The notes under the pieces were generated by a model, which was given only the letters and a program-made list of their open reading frames with translations, searched no databases and was not told where the DNA came from. 64,000 nt of DNA from DATLNF01 sp963765815 (GTDB lineage Bacteria > Actinomycetota > Actinomycetes > BP-191). The stretch lies in contig CAVXXT010000001.1 in the NCBI GenBank assembly GCA_963765815.1, positions 372,001 to 436,000 of the forward strand, given 5' to 3'. A program made the position numbers and the translations under genes. Of the stretch, positions 8,557-18,305 are shown piece after piece (within the stretch, counting starts at the first letter, position 1; the number at the start of each line of letters is the position of its first letter).

Positions 8557-9745
8557 CTACACAGCCAGGGTGAAGGGCTCGGACAGGACGAGGCCGGCGG
8601 CGCCGAGCAGGCCGGCGTCCTGGTCGAGCGGGACAGCATGACCTCGACCGCTCGCTGAGGTGCGGCAGGGTCCGCGCAGTGGCCGCTCGGCGATCCGCGC
8701 GCGCAGCGGCTCGCCGCCGCCGACCACGTCGCCGTGCAGCAGCAGGCGGCGCGGCGCCGAGCAGGTTGACGAGGTTCGCGAGCCCGACGCGCGAGGTTGT
8801 CGGCGTAGGTCGTCGAGCAGCGCCCGGCGCCGGATCGGACGTCGATCGCGGCGAGGCGTGGCGGCGTCGAGGCGCGACGCACCGGGCAGCCCGGCAGTGC
8901 GCGCTGCGGCGCGCAGCCAGCGCAGCGTCGCGATGGTCTCCCAGCAGCCGGTGCAGCCCGCAGCGCGCAGCGCTCGCCGTCGGGCTGTACGACCGGTGTG
9001 GCCGAGCTCGCCGGTCGCGCCGTCGTCGCCGCGGTAGAGCGTCGCCGTCGAGGACGAGGCCGACGCCCAGGCCGGTGCCGGTCTGCACCGAGGCGAAGGT
9101 CGACAGCCGCGGCCGTCGCCGAACCACTTCTCGCCGAGCGCCTGCGCGCGCGCGTCGTTGTCGACGAGCACCGGCACGCCGATCGCTGCTCGAGTCCGGT
9201 CCGCGATGGTGCGACGCCCGCGCGCCGGGCACCGGACCGGAGCCGAGCACCACGCCGGCGTCGGTGTCGCAGACGCCGGGCACCGCGACGCCGACGCCGA
9301 GGACGCGTCGCCGCCGGTCCGGCGAGAACCGCGCGCACCGCCGCTCACGACGGCTCGATCAGACTGGCTCGCGCGGCGCGTCGCGGTGACGGCAGGGCAC
9401 CTCGACCCGCGCGAGCAGGTCGCCGCGGGCGTTGACCAGGGCGGCCTCGACGGACCGGTCGGAGAAGCGCGACCGCGACGCACAGCGCGGCCTCAGGTCG
9501 GAACCACAGCGGTCGGCCCGGCTTGCCGACCTTGACCGGCTCGCGCGTCGGCTCGGACTCCTCGAGCAGGCCGTCGTCGACGAGCCCCTGCACGATCACG
9601 CCGATGGTGGCGCGGGGGACGCCGGCGAGGCGGGCCAGGTCGGCGCGCGACAGCGGGCCCGTGGTCGCAGAGCGCCTGCAGCACCCGGGAGCGGTTGACG
9701 TCGCCGATGCTGGCGGTTGCTCAGCAGCACCGTGGGACTCGCCAT
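8557..9745 (-). CDS. ROK-family transcriptional repressor, heavily frameshifted
   Basis: The N-terminus has a winged helix-turn-helix (ALCDHGPLSRADLARLAGVP then IGVIVQGLVDDGLLEES), followed by ROK sugar-binding pieces scattered over three frames: VPVLVDNDARAQALGEKWFGDG, TGTGLGVGLVLDG, GDDGATGELGHT. I chose ATG 9745 (MASPTVLLSN). The end is the TAG at 8557-8559, four bases from the LivG stop. At least six frame breaks occur. It is likely to sense an amino-sugar ligand and repress this island, acting at 9809-9826 and/or 1144-1170. The assignment to the ROK family is firm; the target sites are inferred. Confidence 0.75.
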
Positions 9746-9788
9746 CGGACTCGCCGTCGAGCGCGCCAGGCCGTGTCCGGCACGGCCG

Positions 9789-9826
9789 TTGACACCCTTC
9801 CGGCCTAATGTAGTCTGCGGCATACA
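9789..9826 (+). promoter_or_regulatory. Promoter of the HAAT transporter operon with overlapping dyad
   Basis: TTGACA (-35) at 9789-9794, a 16-bp spacer, and TAGTCT (-10) at 9811-9816 form a near-consensus housekeeping promoter pointing at the binding-protein gene. An imperfect dyad TGTAGTC-tgcg-GCATACA (9809-9826) covers the -10, a position suited to a repressor. The region lies between the divergent ROK repressor and the transporter operon. Start of transcription would be near 9823. Confidence 0.6.
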
Positions 9827-9872
9827 AACTCCAGCCGACTCCCTGTTCTCCCGCACCGGCCCGGAGGGCGAG

Positions 9873-11505
9873 CGTGACCGATCCGCGCGTGAGGCCACTC
9901 GGCCATCGCCGTCGCCGCTCGTGCTGGTGACCTCGGTGCTGTCCATCGGCCAGGTGCAGTACGAGCGGGAGCAGCGCGCGAGCCGCGCGAATGGCGACGC
10001 GGGCCTGGTCCCCGGCGAGCTGGAGACCAGCGACGACACCCCCTCCGACGCCCCGACCGCCGGACCAGCGGCCAGCGCCGCTGCCGCGGCGTCGGCCTCC
10101 GCGTCGGCCGCCGCAGCGGCCGGGCGCACTCCCGGCGGCACGACGTCCGGTCGGACTCCCGCCGGCTCCGTGCCGACGGCCAAGCCGGCGGGCGGCGGCG
10201 CGGTCGGCGTACCCGACTTCGGGCTGAAGACGCAGGGCGTCACCGACACCACGGTCAAGATCGGCATCGACTACAACAAGTCCGGCTGCGGCGGCTCCGG
10301 TGCGCTCGAGGCCGCACTCGGCCCGGCGGTCACGTCGGCGACCCGGAGAAGGCGGTCGACGCGTTCACCCGCTACGTCAACGACACCGGCGGCGTGCGCG
10401 GCCGCACGCTGTCGATCGTCACCGTCGACGACGGCGGGCTCTACTGCCCTGAGCGCAACAGGCTCGGCGGCGATCGAGATGGTCGACGAGCACAAGGTCT
10501 TCATCGACGATCGTCGGCCTGCACGAGGTCGGCGACGGCGTGCTCAAGCGGCGCATCCCGATCTTCGGCGGGCGCAGCGACGCAAGGCCGAGCAGAAGCA
10601 GCGCGGCATCGGGCAGTTCCAGATCTTCCAGGACGCCGACGCCGACTTCGCCAACTGGGCCAGCTTCGGCAAGCACTACCTGGGCACCAACACCTCCGAC
10701 CGGCGCGCCTGCTTCGTGCATCCGGACACCGCCGACTTCAACAACCTCGAGAAGATCCTCGTCGACAAGATGAAGCGACTACGGCCTCGCATTCGTCGAC
10801 ACGATCCGCTACGCCGACGACGCCGTCGACCGCGCAGCAGCAGGCCACCGCCGGCGGTCGATCCGGATGAAGGGCAAGTGCAAGCAGGTCTGGCTTCGTC
10901 GCCAACAACGCGATCGCGATGATCTTCTTCACCAACGCGGCGGAGCAGCAGGACTGGTACCCGACGTACACGTTCACCGGGCGCACCTACCTGGTCGACC
11001 AGGCGCTCGGCGGCTCGCTGATGCAGCCCAACCAGTGGCAGAACGCCATCGGCCTCTCGCCGCGCATCAAGCCGGGGGACCACCCGAACGAGAAGGCAAC
11101 TGCCAGAAGATCTACGAGAAGTACTACCCGGGTGACGGCAGTCGACGTCGGCGTCGGTGCAGATCGCCTGCGCGAGCGTGCTGGCGACGACCGAGGCGAT
11201 GAGCCGCGCCGTCGACCTGACCGGCGTGCCTCACCGCCAACTCGCTGATGGTCGGGGTCAACGCGATCCGGCGTGACTTCTACTGGGACGCGCACGTCCC
11301 GATGACCTACACGATCCCGACCAGTCTCACCCAGCCGTTCGACTTCACCGGCTACGACCACCAGACGGTGGTGAAGTGGAACTCCAGCGCCGGCGACTAC
11401 GACGTTCCCGGAGTACCCGAAGTACTGGAAGCTCGGTTCGGTGCCGGGAAGGCCGGCGGCGAGGACCTGCGGCCGTACTTCGACGACACGTGGAAGAAGC
11501 CGTAG
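9873..11505 (+). CDS. HAAT-type (branched-chain amino acid family) periplasmic substrate-binding protein, frameshifted
   Basis: A periplasmic-binding-protein type I receptor. After a short hydrophobic stretch (PLVLVTSVLSIGQV) comes a long Ala/Ser/Thr/Pro/Gly linker to about 10200. Then the binding domain begins: GVTDTTVKIGIDYN, DAFTRYVNDTGGV, RTLSIVTVDDGG, QRGIGQFQIFQDADADFANW. It ends AGGEDLRPYFDDTWKKP. Frame breaks occur near 10.33, 10.46, 10.51, 10.59, 10.78, 10.83, 10.9, 11.1, 11.15, 11.23 and 11.42 kb. GTG 9873 is the best start I see but is uncertain. It is the first gene of the transporter operon; LivH follows after 21 bases. The ligand is unknown; context points to an amino-sugar derivative rather than leucine. 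Confidence 0.75.
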
Positions 11506-11526
11506 CGCCCGAGGCGAGGACCTGAC

Positions 11527-13513
11527 GTGGACCTCGTCCTGCTGGGTCTCACCATCGGCATGGCCAACGCCCTGCTGGCGGTCGGCCTGGTCCTGATCTA
11601 CATGTCCAACCGGGTCGTGAACTTCGCGCACGGCGAGATCGGCGCCTTCGCGGTCGCGTTCATGCTGATGCTCACGCAGGCCTACGACTGGAACTACTGG
11701 CTGGCGCTGCCGACCAGCCTCGCCGCGACCTGCGCGGTCGCCGCGATCATCGAGCGGACCGTCATCCAGCGGCTGTTCCGCAGCCCGCGGCTGATCGTGC
11801 TGATCGCCACCGTCGGCGTCGCGCAGGTCGTGACCGTCGGCCGGCTGATCCTGCCCAAGCCCAAGGACGCTGCGGGCGAGAACATCTTCACCGGCGGCGG
11901 CGAGACCTTCCCGGTGCCTTTCGACCACCCGCACTTCACCTTCGGCCGCGTCGTGATCCTGCCGCAGCACGTGATGGTGCTGGTCGTCGGGCCGATCGTC
12001 GTGTTGGCCGTCGTATGGTTCCTCCGCCGCACCGTGTACGGCGTCGCGATCCGCGCGTCGGCGGAGAACAGCGCCCGCGCCCAGCTGCTCGGCATCCCGG
12101 TGCGCCGGGTGTCGACGATGGCCTGGGTGATCGGCGCGCTGCTCGCCGGGATCGGCGCGATCCTGCTCGCTCCGGTCATCGGCTTCTCCAGCAGCGAGGC
12201 GGTCGGCCTGCCCCTGCTCGCTGCGCGGTCTCGCCGCGGCGACCGTCGCGCGGTTCGAGTCGGTGGGCATCGCGTTCGGCGCCGGGCTGGTCTTCGGTCT
12301 CGTCGACCAGCTGGCCGTCTTCTACACCGGGCAGAGCGGCCTGACCGACGCCATCGTGCTCGGTGCTGTCCTGGTGGTGCTGCTGGTCCGCCGCTTCGAG
12401 CGCCGTCGTACGACGGCGGCGGAGGAGTCGTCGTGGGCCGTCGCCGAGCCGGTGCGGCCGCTGCCGCCCGAGATCGCGGCGCACCCGCGGTGGCGCCAGG
12501 TCTCGTTCGCAGCGGTCGGCGTCGCGGCGTCGCTGCTGGTGCTCGCGCCGGTGCTGATGAGCGCGTCGGGCACGTTCCTGCTGGCCACCGTCGCCGCTGT
12601 CAGCGTGGTGACGATCGCGCTGACGATCCTGTCCGGCTGGGGCGGCCAGCTCTCGATCGGCCACTGGGCGCTCGCCGGGATCGGCGGGGTGCTCGGCTCC
12701 CGGCTGCACGAGGTGCACGGCGTGCCGTTCTGGCTGGCCTTCGCGCTGGCCGGGATCTGCGGTGGCGTCGTCGCGCTGCTGCTCGGGATCCCCGCGCTGC
12801 GGCTGCCCGGGCCGCTGCTCGCCGTCGTCACCCTCGGCTTCGCGGTCGTGTCGTCGAGCTGGCTCTTCGACGAGCCGTGGTTCCGCGGCAGCGGCGTGCT
12901 CGAGCGACCGGGCTGGATCGGCATCGACACCTACTACTACGTCTGCCTGGCGTTCCTCGGCGCGGTGATCGCCGTCGTGCGGTCGCTGCAGCGCGGCCGC
13001 TTCGGCCGCAACGTCATCGCTGTCCGGGACAACCCGGTGCAGGCGGCCGCGATGGGCATCGCGGTCGTCCGCACCAAGCTGACCGTCTTCGTGCTGTCCG
13101 GCACGCTGGCCGCGCTGGCCGGCTTCCTCTGGGCCGCCGGCGTGCGCACCGCGTCGCCCGAGGCGTTCCCGGCGTACCGCTCCCTCGGCCTGCTCGCCGC
13201 CGCGATCATCGGCGGGCTGGGCAGCATCGGGGGAGCCGTGCTCGGCACCGCCTACTTCCTGGGCATCCCCTACTTCGCCTCCGACGTCTCGCCCTACTTC
13301 GGCATCCTCTCCACCGGTGTCGGGCTGCTGGCGCTCGTGCTGGTCCTGCCCGGCGGGCTGGCGCGGGTGGCGTTCCTCGTCCGCGACTTCGTCGCGGAGA
13401 AGGTGACCGGCCTCGCGGCCCGACCCGAGGTCGAGGCGATCCCCGACGACGTCGCGGGCGAGCTCGACGCCGCGGCCGACGCCGACCTCGCCCTGGTGGG
13501 AGCGGCGACGTGA
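11527..13513 (+). CDS. LivH-LivM fused HAAT permease (one frameshift)
   Basis: Two permeases in one polypeptide of about 660 residues. The LivH half starts LVLLGLTIGMANALLAVGLV and has NFAHGEIGAF and the cytoplasmic loop IRASAENSARAQLLGIPV. The LivM half starts near 12470 after a charged linker and has SGWGGQLSIGHWALAGIGG and AVRDNPVQAAAMGI. One base-level frame break near 12225 (PLLAARS against RGLAAATVARF) interrupts the end of LivH; no stop or start separates the two halves after it, so the fusion is real. Start GTG 11527; stop TGA overlaps the next GTG (GTGA). It forms the membrane channel of the importer. Confidence 0.88.
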
Positions 13514-15556
13514 CCGGGCCGATGATCCGGCTGCGCGCCTACCTCGACAACGAGGACCCCAAGCCGGCCGCCGCGCTGTTCGCCCTCAACGCGGTCGACG
13601 AGCTGGACACCGCGACGTTCGTCTGGCTCGGACCCGCGATCGCCAGGACCTTCGACAAGGGAGTCGGCGACGTTCGGCATCATCGGCATCCTGGTGCTGG
13701 TGGTAGCGCCGCTGGTGGCGATCCCGGTCTCGGTGGCGGCTGATCGCCGCGCGCGCATGCCGATCGCGCTGGCCTGTGCGGCGACCTGGGGCCTGTTCTC
13801 GCTGGCGTCGGCGGCGGCCTTCTCGCTCGACCGTTCCTGGTGATCGCCCGCATCGGGTCGTCGCTCGGCCGCACCGTGAGCTACCCGGTGCAGCTGTCGC
13901 TGATCGGCCGACTTCTACTCGCCGCGGGTGCGCGCCAAGGCGTTCGGCGTGCACGCGCAGGCCAACACCGTCGGCGCGATCTTCGGGGCGCTCGGCGCGG
14001 GCGCGATCTCCGAGCTGTTCGGCTGGCGTACGGCGTTCATCGTGCTGGCTGTGCCGACGGTCGTGACGCTGGTCCTCGTGCGCAGGGTCCGCGAGCCCGA
14101 GCGGGGTGTCTTCGAGCGGCACGAGAGCGAGGTGCCGCTGCCGCTCAAGGAGGTGTTCCCGCGCCTTTACGCGATCCGCTCCCTGCGCTACGTGTGGTTC
14201 GCCGGCGTGTACGTCGTCGGCGCGGTGCTCGGCGCAACGCTGACGCTGCCGTTCTACTTCAAGGACACCTACGACATCGGCGACTTCGGCGTCGGCGTCA
14301 TCGGGGCGGTGTCTGGGCTCGGCGCGATGGTCGCGACGTTCATCGGCGCGCGGATCGCGCAGGACCGGCTCAACGAGGCCGCGCGGATCGGCGTGCGCTG
14401 GATCGCGGCGGTGCTGGTCGCGGTGTGCGGCGTGCTGATCCTGTTCGCGTCTCGCGCCGACACTGTGGATCGGCCGTGCCGCTGCTCTTCGTCATCTCCG
14501 CGCTGTTCGGCCTGATCAGCCCGCTGCTCGCCGCCGTCGGCACGCTGATCGCGCCGCCCGAGCTGAGGTCGTCGGCGTACTCGATCGGCCAGGTGATCTG
14601 GCTGCTCGGCGCGATCCCGGCGCTGATCATCACGCTCATCGCGGACGGCGCGGGATACGGCTGGGCCTACTTCTTCGCGGCGTGCGTGCTGCTGCGCGGG
14701 ACGTTCCACATCCTCACCGTCGCGCGGTACGTCGACGCCGACGTGGCGCGACGCGATCCGCAGCACGTGGACCTCGACGCGCGCACGGACACCGACGGCG
14801 GCACCCTGCTGCTTGAGACGAAGGACCTGACCGTCTCCTACGACGGCGTGCAGGTGCTCTTCGGCGTCGACCTGCAGATCAGGCGCGGGCGAGATCGTCG
14901 CGCTGCTTGGCACGAACGGCGCCGGCAAGTCGACGACGCTCAACGCGATCAACGGCCTGGTCGAGCCGGACGGGGGGAATGTCTGGTTCGACGGCGTGCC
15001 GATCACCGGCGAGCCGCCGGAGCGGACGACGGCGCGGGGGATCGTGCAGGCGCCGGGCGGCCGCGGGATCTTCCCCGGGCTCACCGTCGCGGACAACCTC
15101 CGGCTCGGCGCGTTCCTCATCCGCAAGGACAAGGCGCTGCTGGAGAGCCGTCTGGACGAGGTCCTGGAGGTCTTCCCGGCGCTGCGGCCGCTGCTGCCGC
15201 TGCGGGCCGGGAACCTGTCCGGCGGCCAGCGTCAACAGCTCGTGCTCGCCCAGGCGTTCCTGCTCAAGCCCACGCTGCTGCTCATCGACGAGCTCTCGCT
15301 GGGCCTGGCGCCGGTGATCGTCCAGGAGCTGCTGAGCACGGTCCGGCGCCTGAACGCCGAAGGAATCACCATCGTGCTCGTCGAACAGAGTGTGAACGTC
15401 GCGCTCACGCTGGCCGACCGGGCCTACTTCATGGAGAAGGGCCAGGTCCGGTTCGAGGGGCCGACGGCCGAGCTGCTGCACCGAGACGACCTGCTCCGCT
15501 CCGTGTTCCTGGGCGGCGGCCCCGCCGCACTCGCCGCCCGCGGACCAGTCGCCTGA
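13510..15556 (+). CDS. MFS transporter fused to a LivF-type ABC ATPase (frameshifted)
   Basis: About 680 residues. Residues 1-420 are a 12-helix major-facilitator-like module (IARIGSSLGRTVSYPVQLSL, FGVHAQANTVGAIFGALGAG, FGWRTAFIVLAVPTVV, SSAYSIGQVIWLLGAIPALI). A charged linker (about 14700-14800) leads to a LivF ATPase: LETKDLTVSYDGVQVLFG, Walker A GTNGAGKST, APGGRGIFPGLTV, signature LSGGQRQQ, Walker B LLIDELSLGLAP, H-loop VEQSVN. The reading frame is open from the last MFS helices through the first ATPase strands, so the join is not caused by the frame breaks, which lie near 13.67, 13.83, 13.91, 14.47 and 14.89 kb. GTG 13510 overlaps the permease stop. Confidence 0.82.
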
Positions 15557-15576
15557 CCCACGTCGGAAGGACCACC

Positions 15577-17301
15577 GTGCGTCTACGTCTCTCCCTCGCT
15601 GCCACCACCGCGGCGCTCACGCTGGGGTCGCTTCTGGTCGCGCCGTCGACGGCGTACGCCGCCGGTTCCTCGTGTGTCGGGACCCCGCTCTCGTGCGTGA
15701 GCGACAGCGCGATGGTCGAGCTGGAGCGCCGGATCGAGGACAACTTCCGGTTCGGCCAGGCGATCGAGATCGACTACCGGACGCCGCAGCGGGTCCTGGG
15801 CGACGTGGCGAGTGGCGGCGCGTGGGGCGACTCCGCGCTGTGGACCGGCGTCTACCTCGCCGGACAGTCCATGCGCTACGCCGTCGCGAGCCAGAAGGTC
15901 CACCAGTTCGCGGACGGCACGCCCGGCCGGACCTACTGGTCCGCGCAGCGGAGTGAGGCGCTGGCCCGCACCCGGCTGATGACCGAGAAGTTCCACCTGC
16001 TCGCCACCATCGGCAAGCAGTGGGTCACCGAGACGCAGGTCAACACGGCGTACGACCCGTTCAGCCCGGCCGGTGGGCCGCCGTCGTTCGGCGGCGGCGT
16101 CATCCAGGGCCAGGAGGGCCTGCTGATGCGCGCCTGCGCGCCGAAGCCGGCTGACACCCCCGACGGCATCGGCATCCCGCCGGGTGGCAACCAGCGCATA
16201 TTCGGCCCGTTCTGGTGGGACGACGGCCGTGACAACGGCATCCAGGACAAGGTCGCCTACTACTGCGAGACCGCGCCGAGCCGTGACAGCTACGCCGGCA
16301 CGCTGTACGGCCTCATGTACGCCTACGACCTGGTCAGCCAGGACGACCCGGCGATGCGCGCCCGGATCCGCTACGACGTGCTCGCGCTGGCCCGGCGGCT
16401 GGTGAAGTTCGGCTGGAGCTTCCCGCGGCCGCACGGCAACATCTCGGTGCCCAAGGCTCCGCTGAACGTGCCGATCACCGGATTCAACGGCCACGACTTC
16501 GACAACTTCATCTCTCCGGCGTTCATGCAGCAGGTGCCCTCGGCGCGGCTCAACGTCGTGCAGAGCGCGCTGCGCGTGGCGCGCGAGGCGCCGCTCGCCG
16601 ACACCGTCTTCTGGAAGGCGGTGTGGGCGGAGGAGAAGGCCTCGCAGCTGCCGGCGCTCGCGCTGTCGATGCAGGTCGACGCGGCGCAGCCGAACGACGG
16701 CTACTACAAGTACAACCTCAATCACCTGACGATGGCCAACCTGCTGCGGCTCGAGAGCGACTCGCTGGTGCGCAAGCTGATCCGCCAGGCGTTCGGCGTG
16801 ATGGACCGCACGACGGGCGACGACGGCAACGCTCACTTCGAGTCGATCACCTTCGCGGCGACGGGGGAGCAGAGCCGGCTCGACAACGCGGCGCTGCACC
16901 TGGGCCAGTGGCTCGACTACCGGCACGCGATCGAGACCGGCCCGGTCGTCAACTCGACGTCGTGCCACGTGCAGATCGAGTGCGTGCCCAACGCGCAGCT
17001 CGACATGGAGCTCAACGGTCAGATCATCACCATCCCCGATCCGGCGTCGCTGCAGCCTGGCTACACGCTGCCGCCGCCGGACAAGCTCCGGGCCCGATAC
17101 CCGCTGCCGGTCGCCAAGCGAGTGCCCCGTGACTTCCTCTGGCAGTCGCCGCCGACCAAGCTCAACGAGAGCACCTCGCCGACGCACCAGGCCCCCGGCA
17201 TCGACTACCTGACGCCGTACTGGACGATCCGCTACTACTCCGAGATCGCCCGACCGGCGCTCGCACCGCTGCCGGCCTACCTCGGACCGGCGCACTTCTG
17301 A
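15577..17301 (+). CDS. secreted protein of unknown function (possible alpha-toroid fold)
   Basis: A 574-residue protein with a clear Sec signal peptide: basic start, then LAATTAALTLGSLLVAPSTA with cleavage after AYA at about residue 28. The mature part has no motif I can name with certainty. GGAWGDSALWTGVYLAGQSM and the recurrent aromatic/Asp helices recall six-hairpin (alpha/alpha) glycosidase-like proteins, but this is only a resemblance. Start GTG 15577 follows GGAAGGA. It sits 20 bases after the MFS-LivF stop and its own stop overlaps the next gene, so it belongs to the transporter operon and may process the substrate outside the membrane. Frame is intact. Confidence 0.8.
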   Translation: MRLRLSLAATTAALTLGSLLVAPSTAYAAGSSCVGTPLSCVSDSAMVELERRIEDNFRFGQAIEIDYRTPQRVLGDVASGGAWGDSALWTGVYLAGQSMRYAVASQKVHQFADGTPGRTYWSAQRSEALARTRLMTEKFHLLATIGKQWVTETQVNTAYDPFSPAGGPPSFGGGVIQGQEGLLMRACAPKPADTPDGIGIPPGGNQRIFGPFWWDDGRDNGIQDKVAYYCETAPSRDSYAGTLYGLMYAYDLVSQDDPAMRARIRYDVLALARRLVKFGWSFPRPHGNISVPKAPLNVPITGFNGHDFDNFISPAFMQQVPSARLNVVQSALRVAREAPLADTVFWKAVWAEEKASQLPALALSMQVDAAQPNDGYYKYNLNHLTMANLLRLESDSLVRKLIRQAFGVMDRTTGDDGNAHFESITFAATGEQSRLDNAALHLGQWLDYRHAIETGPVVNSTSCHVQIECVPNAQLDMELNGQIITIPDPASLQPGYTLPPPDKLRARYPLPVAKRVPRDFLWQSPPTKLNESTSPTHQAPGIDYLTPYWTIRYYSEIARPALAPLPAYLGPAHF

Positions 17302-18305
17302 GCCGTCGTACGTCGGCTGCGCTCGCGCTGGCCACGCTGCTCGTCGCTGGTGGCGCTGCGGTCGCGATCCTTCGCGACGGCGACTCCGACCAGGTGCCTG
17401 CATCGGCGACGGCGTACCGGATCACCTATCGCGTCGAGCAGGGCGCGCCGGGCAGTCCGACGACCGAGGTGCTGGAGGTCGACCCGGGTCGGGTGAGTCG
17501 CCGGCTGCTCCCCGCGGGCGGCGCCGCCACCACCGGGTCGGGCGTCTACGACCGCGACGGCCAGGGCCGGTGGCGGCAGCTCGCGGTCGTCGCGCCCGGT
17601 GAGGCCGGGCACGACCTGGCGCTGAACGCGCCGCTCGAGTGGGCGGAGTCGGCCGGTCTGGCGCAGCGCGACGGTCTCGACGAGGTCGCCGGGCTGCGCT
17701 GCACCTGGTGGGTCACCGGGCAGCCGCTCGATGTGGGCACGTTTCGTGCCGCCACGCAGGACGACCGGGTGCGCAGCTGTGTCAGCGAGCGCGGCCTGCT
17801 GCTCGCCGACACCTGGCGCGGGGGCGGGCGGCAGCTGCTCACGCGCACCGCCACCGAGGTGAGGGCACTGCGCGCCGTCGACGCGCTCGACGGGCAGTCG
17901 CCGCCGGCGCTCAACCCGCTGCTGGTGACGACGGTGGTCGAGGCTCGCCAGGCGCCGGTCGCCGATATCGTCCGGCCGTTGGCACCCCCGGGTGCGGCGT
18001 TGCTCAGTGCCGCGCGCGTCACCGAGGTCGCGCCCGGGACCACCGACATCGTGCGTCGGGCTGAGCGCGCCGTGTACGTCGACGGCGGCGTCGTCACCGT
18101 GCTCGACCAGCTGCGGCTCGCCGAGCCGGAGCCGCTGCGGGGAGACCGGGAGATCGCGCTGGGTGCCCTCGGCAGCGGGCGGGTCAGCGGCACTGCGGGC
18201 GGGCTGGTCGTGGAGGTCGCCGTCGGCGACGGGCTGCTTCGGGTGAGGTCAGGGCTGCCGATCGGACCGCTCGTCGCCTGGCTGACCGGTCTGGAGCAGC
18301 ACTAG
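17298..18305 (+). CDS. exported or membrane-anchored protein of unknown function
   Basis: About 335 residues. The N-terminus is a signal or anchor (RRTSAALALATLLVAGGAAVAIL). The rest is a beta-rich domain with no motif I recognise; three cysteines (around CTWW and VRSCVSERG) could form disulphides. No ATG or GTG precedes the signal peptide; CTG 17298, overlapping the upstream TGA as CTGA, is the only plausible start and is unusual. The alternative ATG 17394 would remove the signal peptide. It is co-transcribed with the secreted protein upstream and ends convergently with the serine hydrolase gene (4-base overlap). Confidence 0.65.
   Translation: MSRRTSAALALATLLVAGGAAVAILRDGDSDQVPASATAYRITYRVEQGAPGSPTTEVLEVDPGRVSRRLLPAGGAATTGSGVYDRDGQGRWRQLAVVAPGEAGHDLALNAPLEWAESAGLAQRDGLDEVAGLRCTWWVTGQPLDVGTFRAATQDDRVRSCVSERGLLLADTWRGGGRQLLTRTATEVRALRAVDALDGQSPPALNPLLVTTVVEARQAPVADIVRPLAPPGAALLSAARVTEVAPGTTDIVRRAERAVYVDGGVVTVLDQLRLAEPEPLRGDREIALGALGSGRVSGTAGGLVVEVAVGDGLLRVRSGLPIGPLVAWLTGLEQH

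Noticed and set aside
15583..17403. 606-residue minus-strand open frame over the secreted protein gene
   Set aside because: The plus-strand frame has a signal peptide, ribosome site and operon position; the antisense frame is Arg/Val-rich without motifs.
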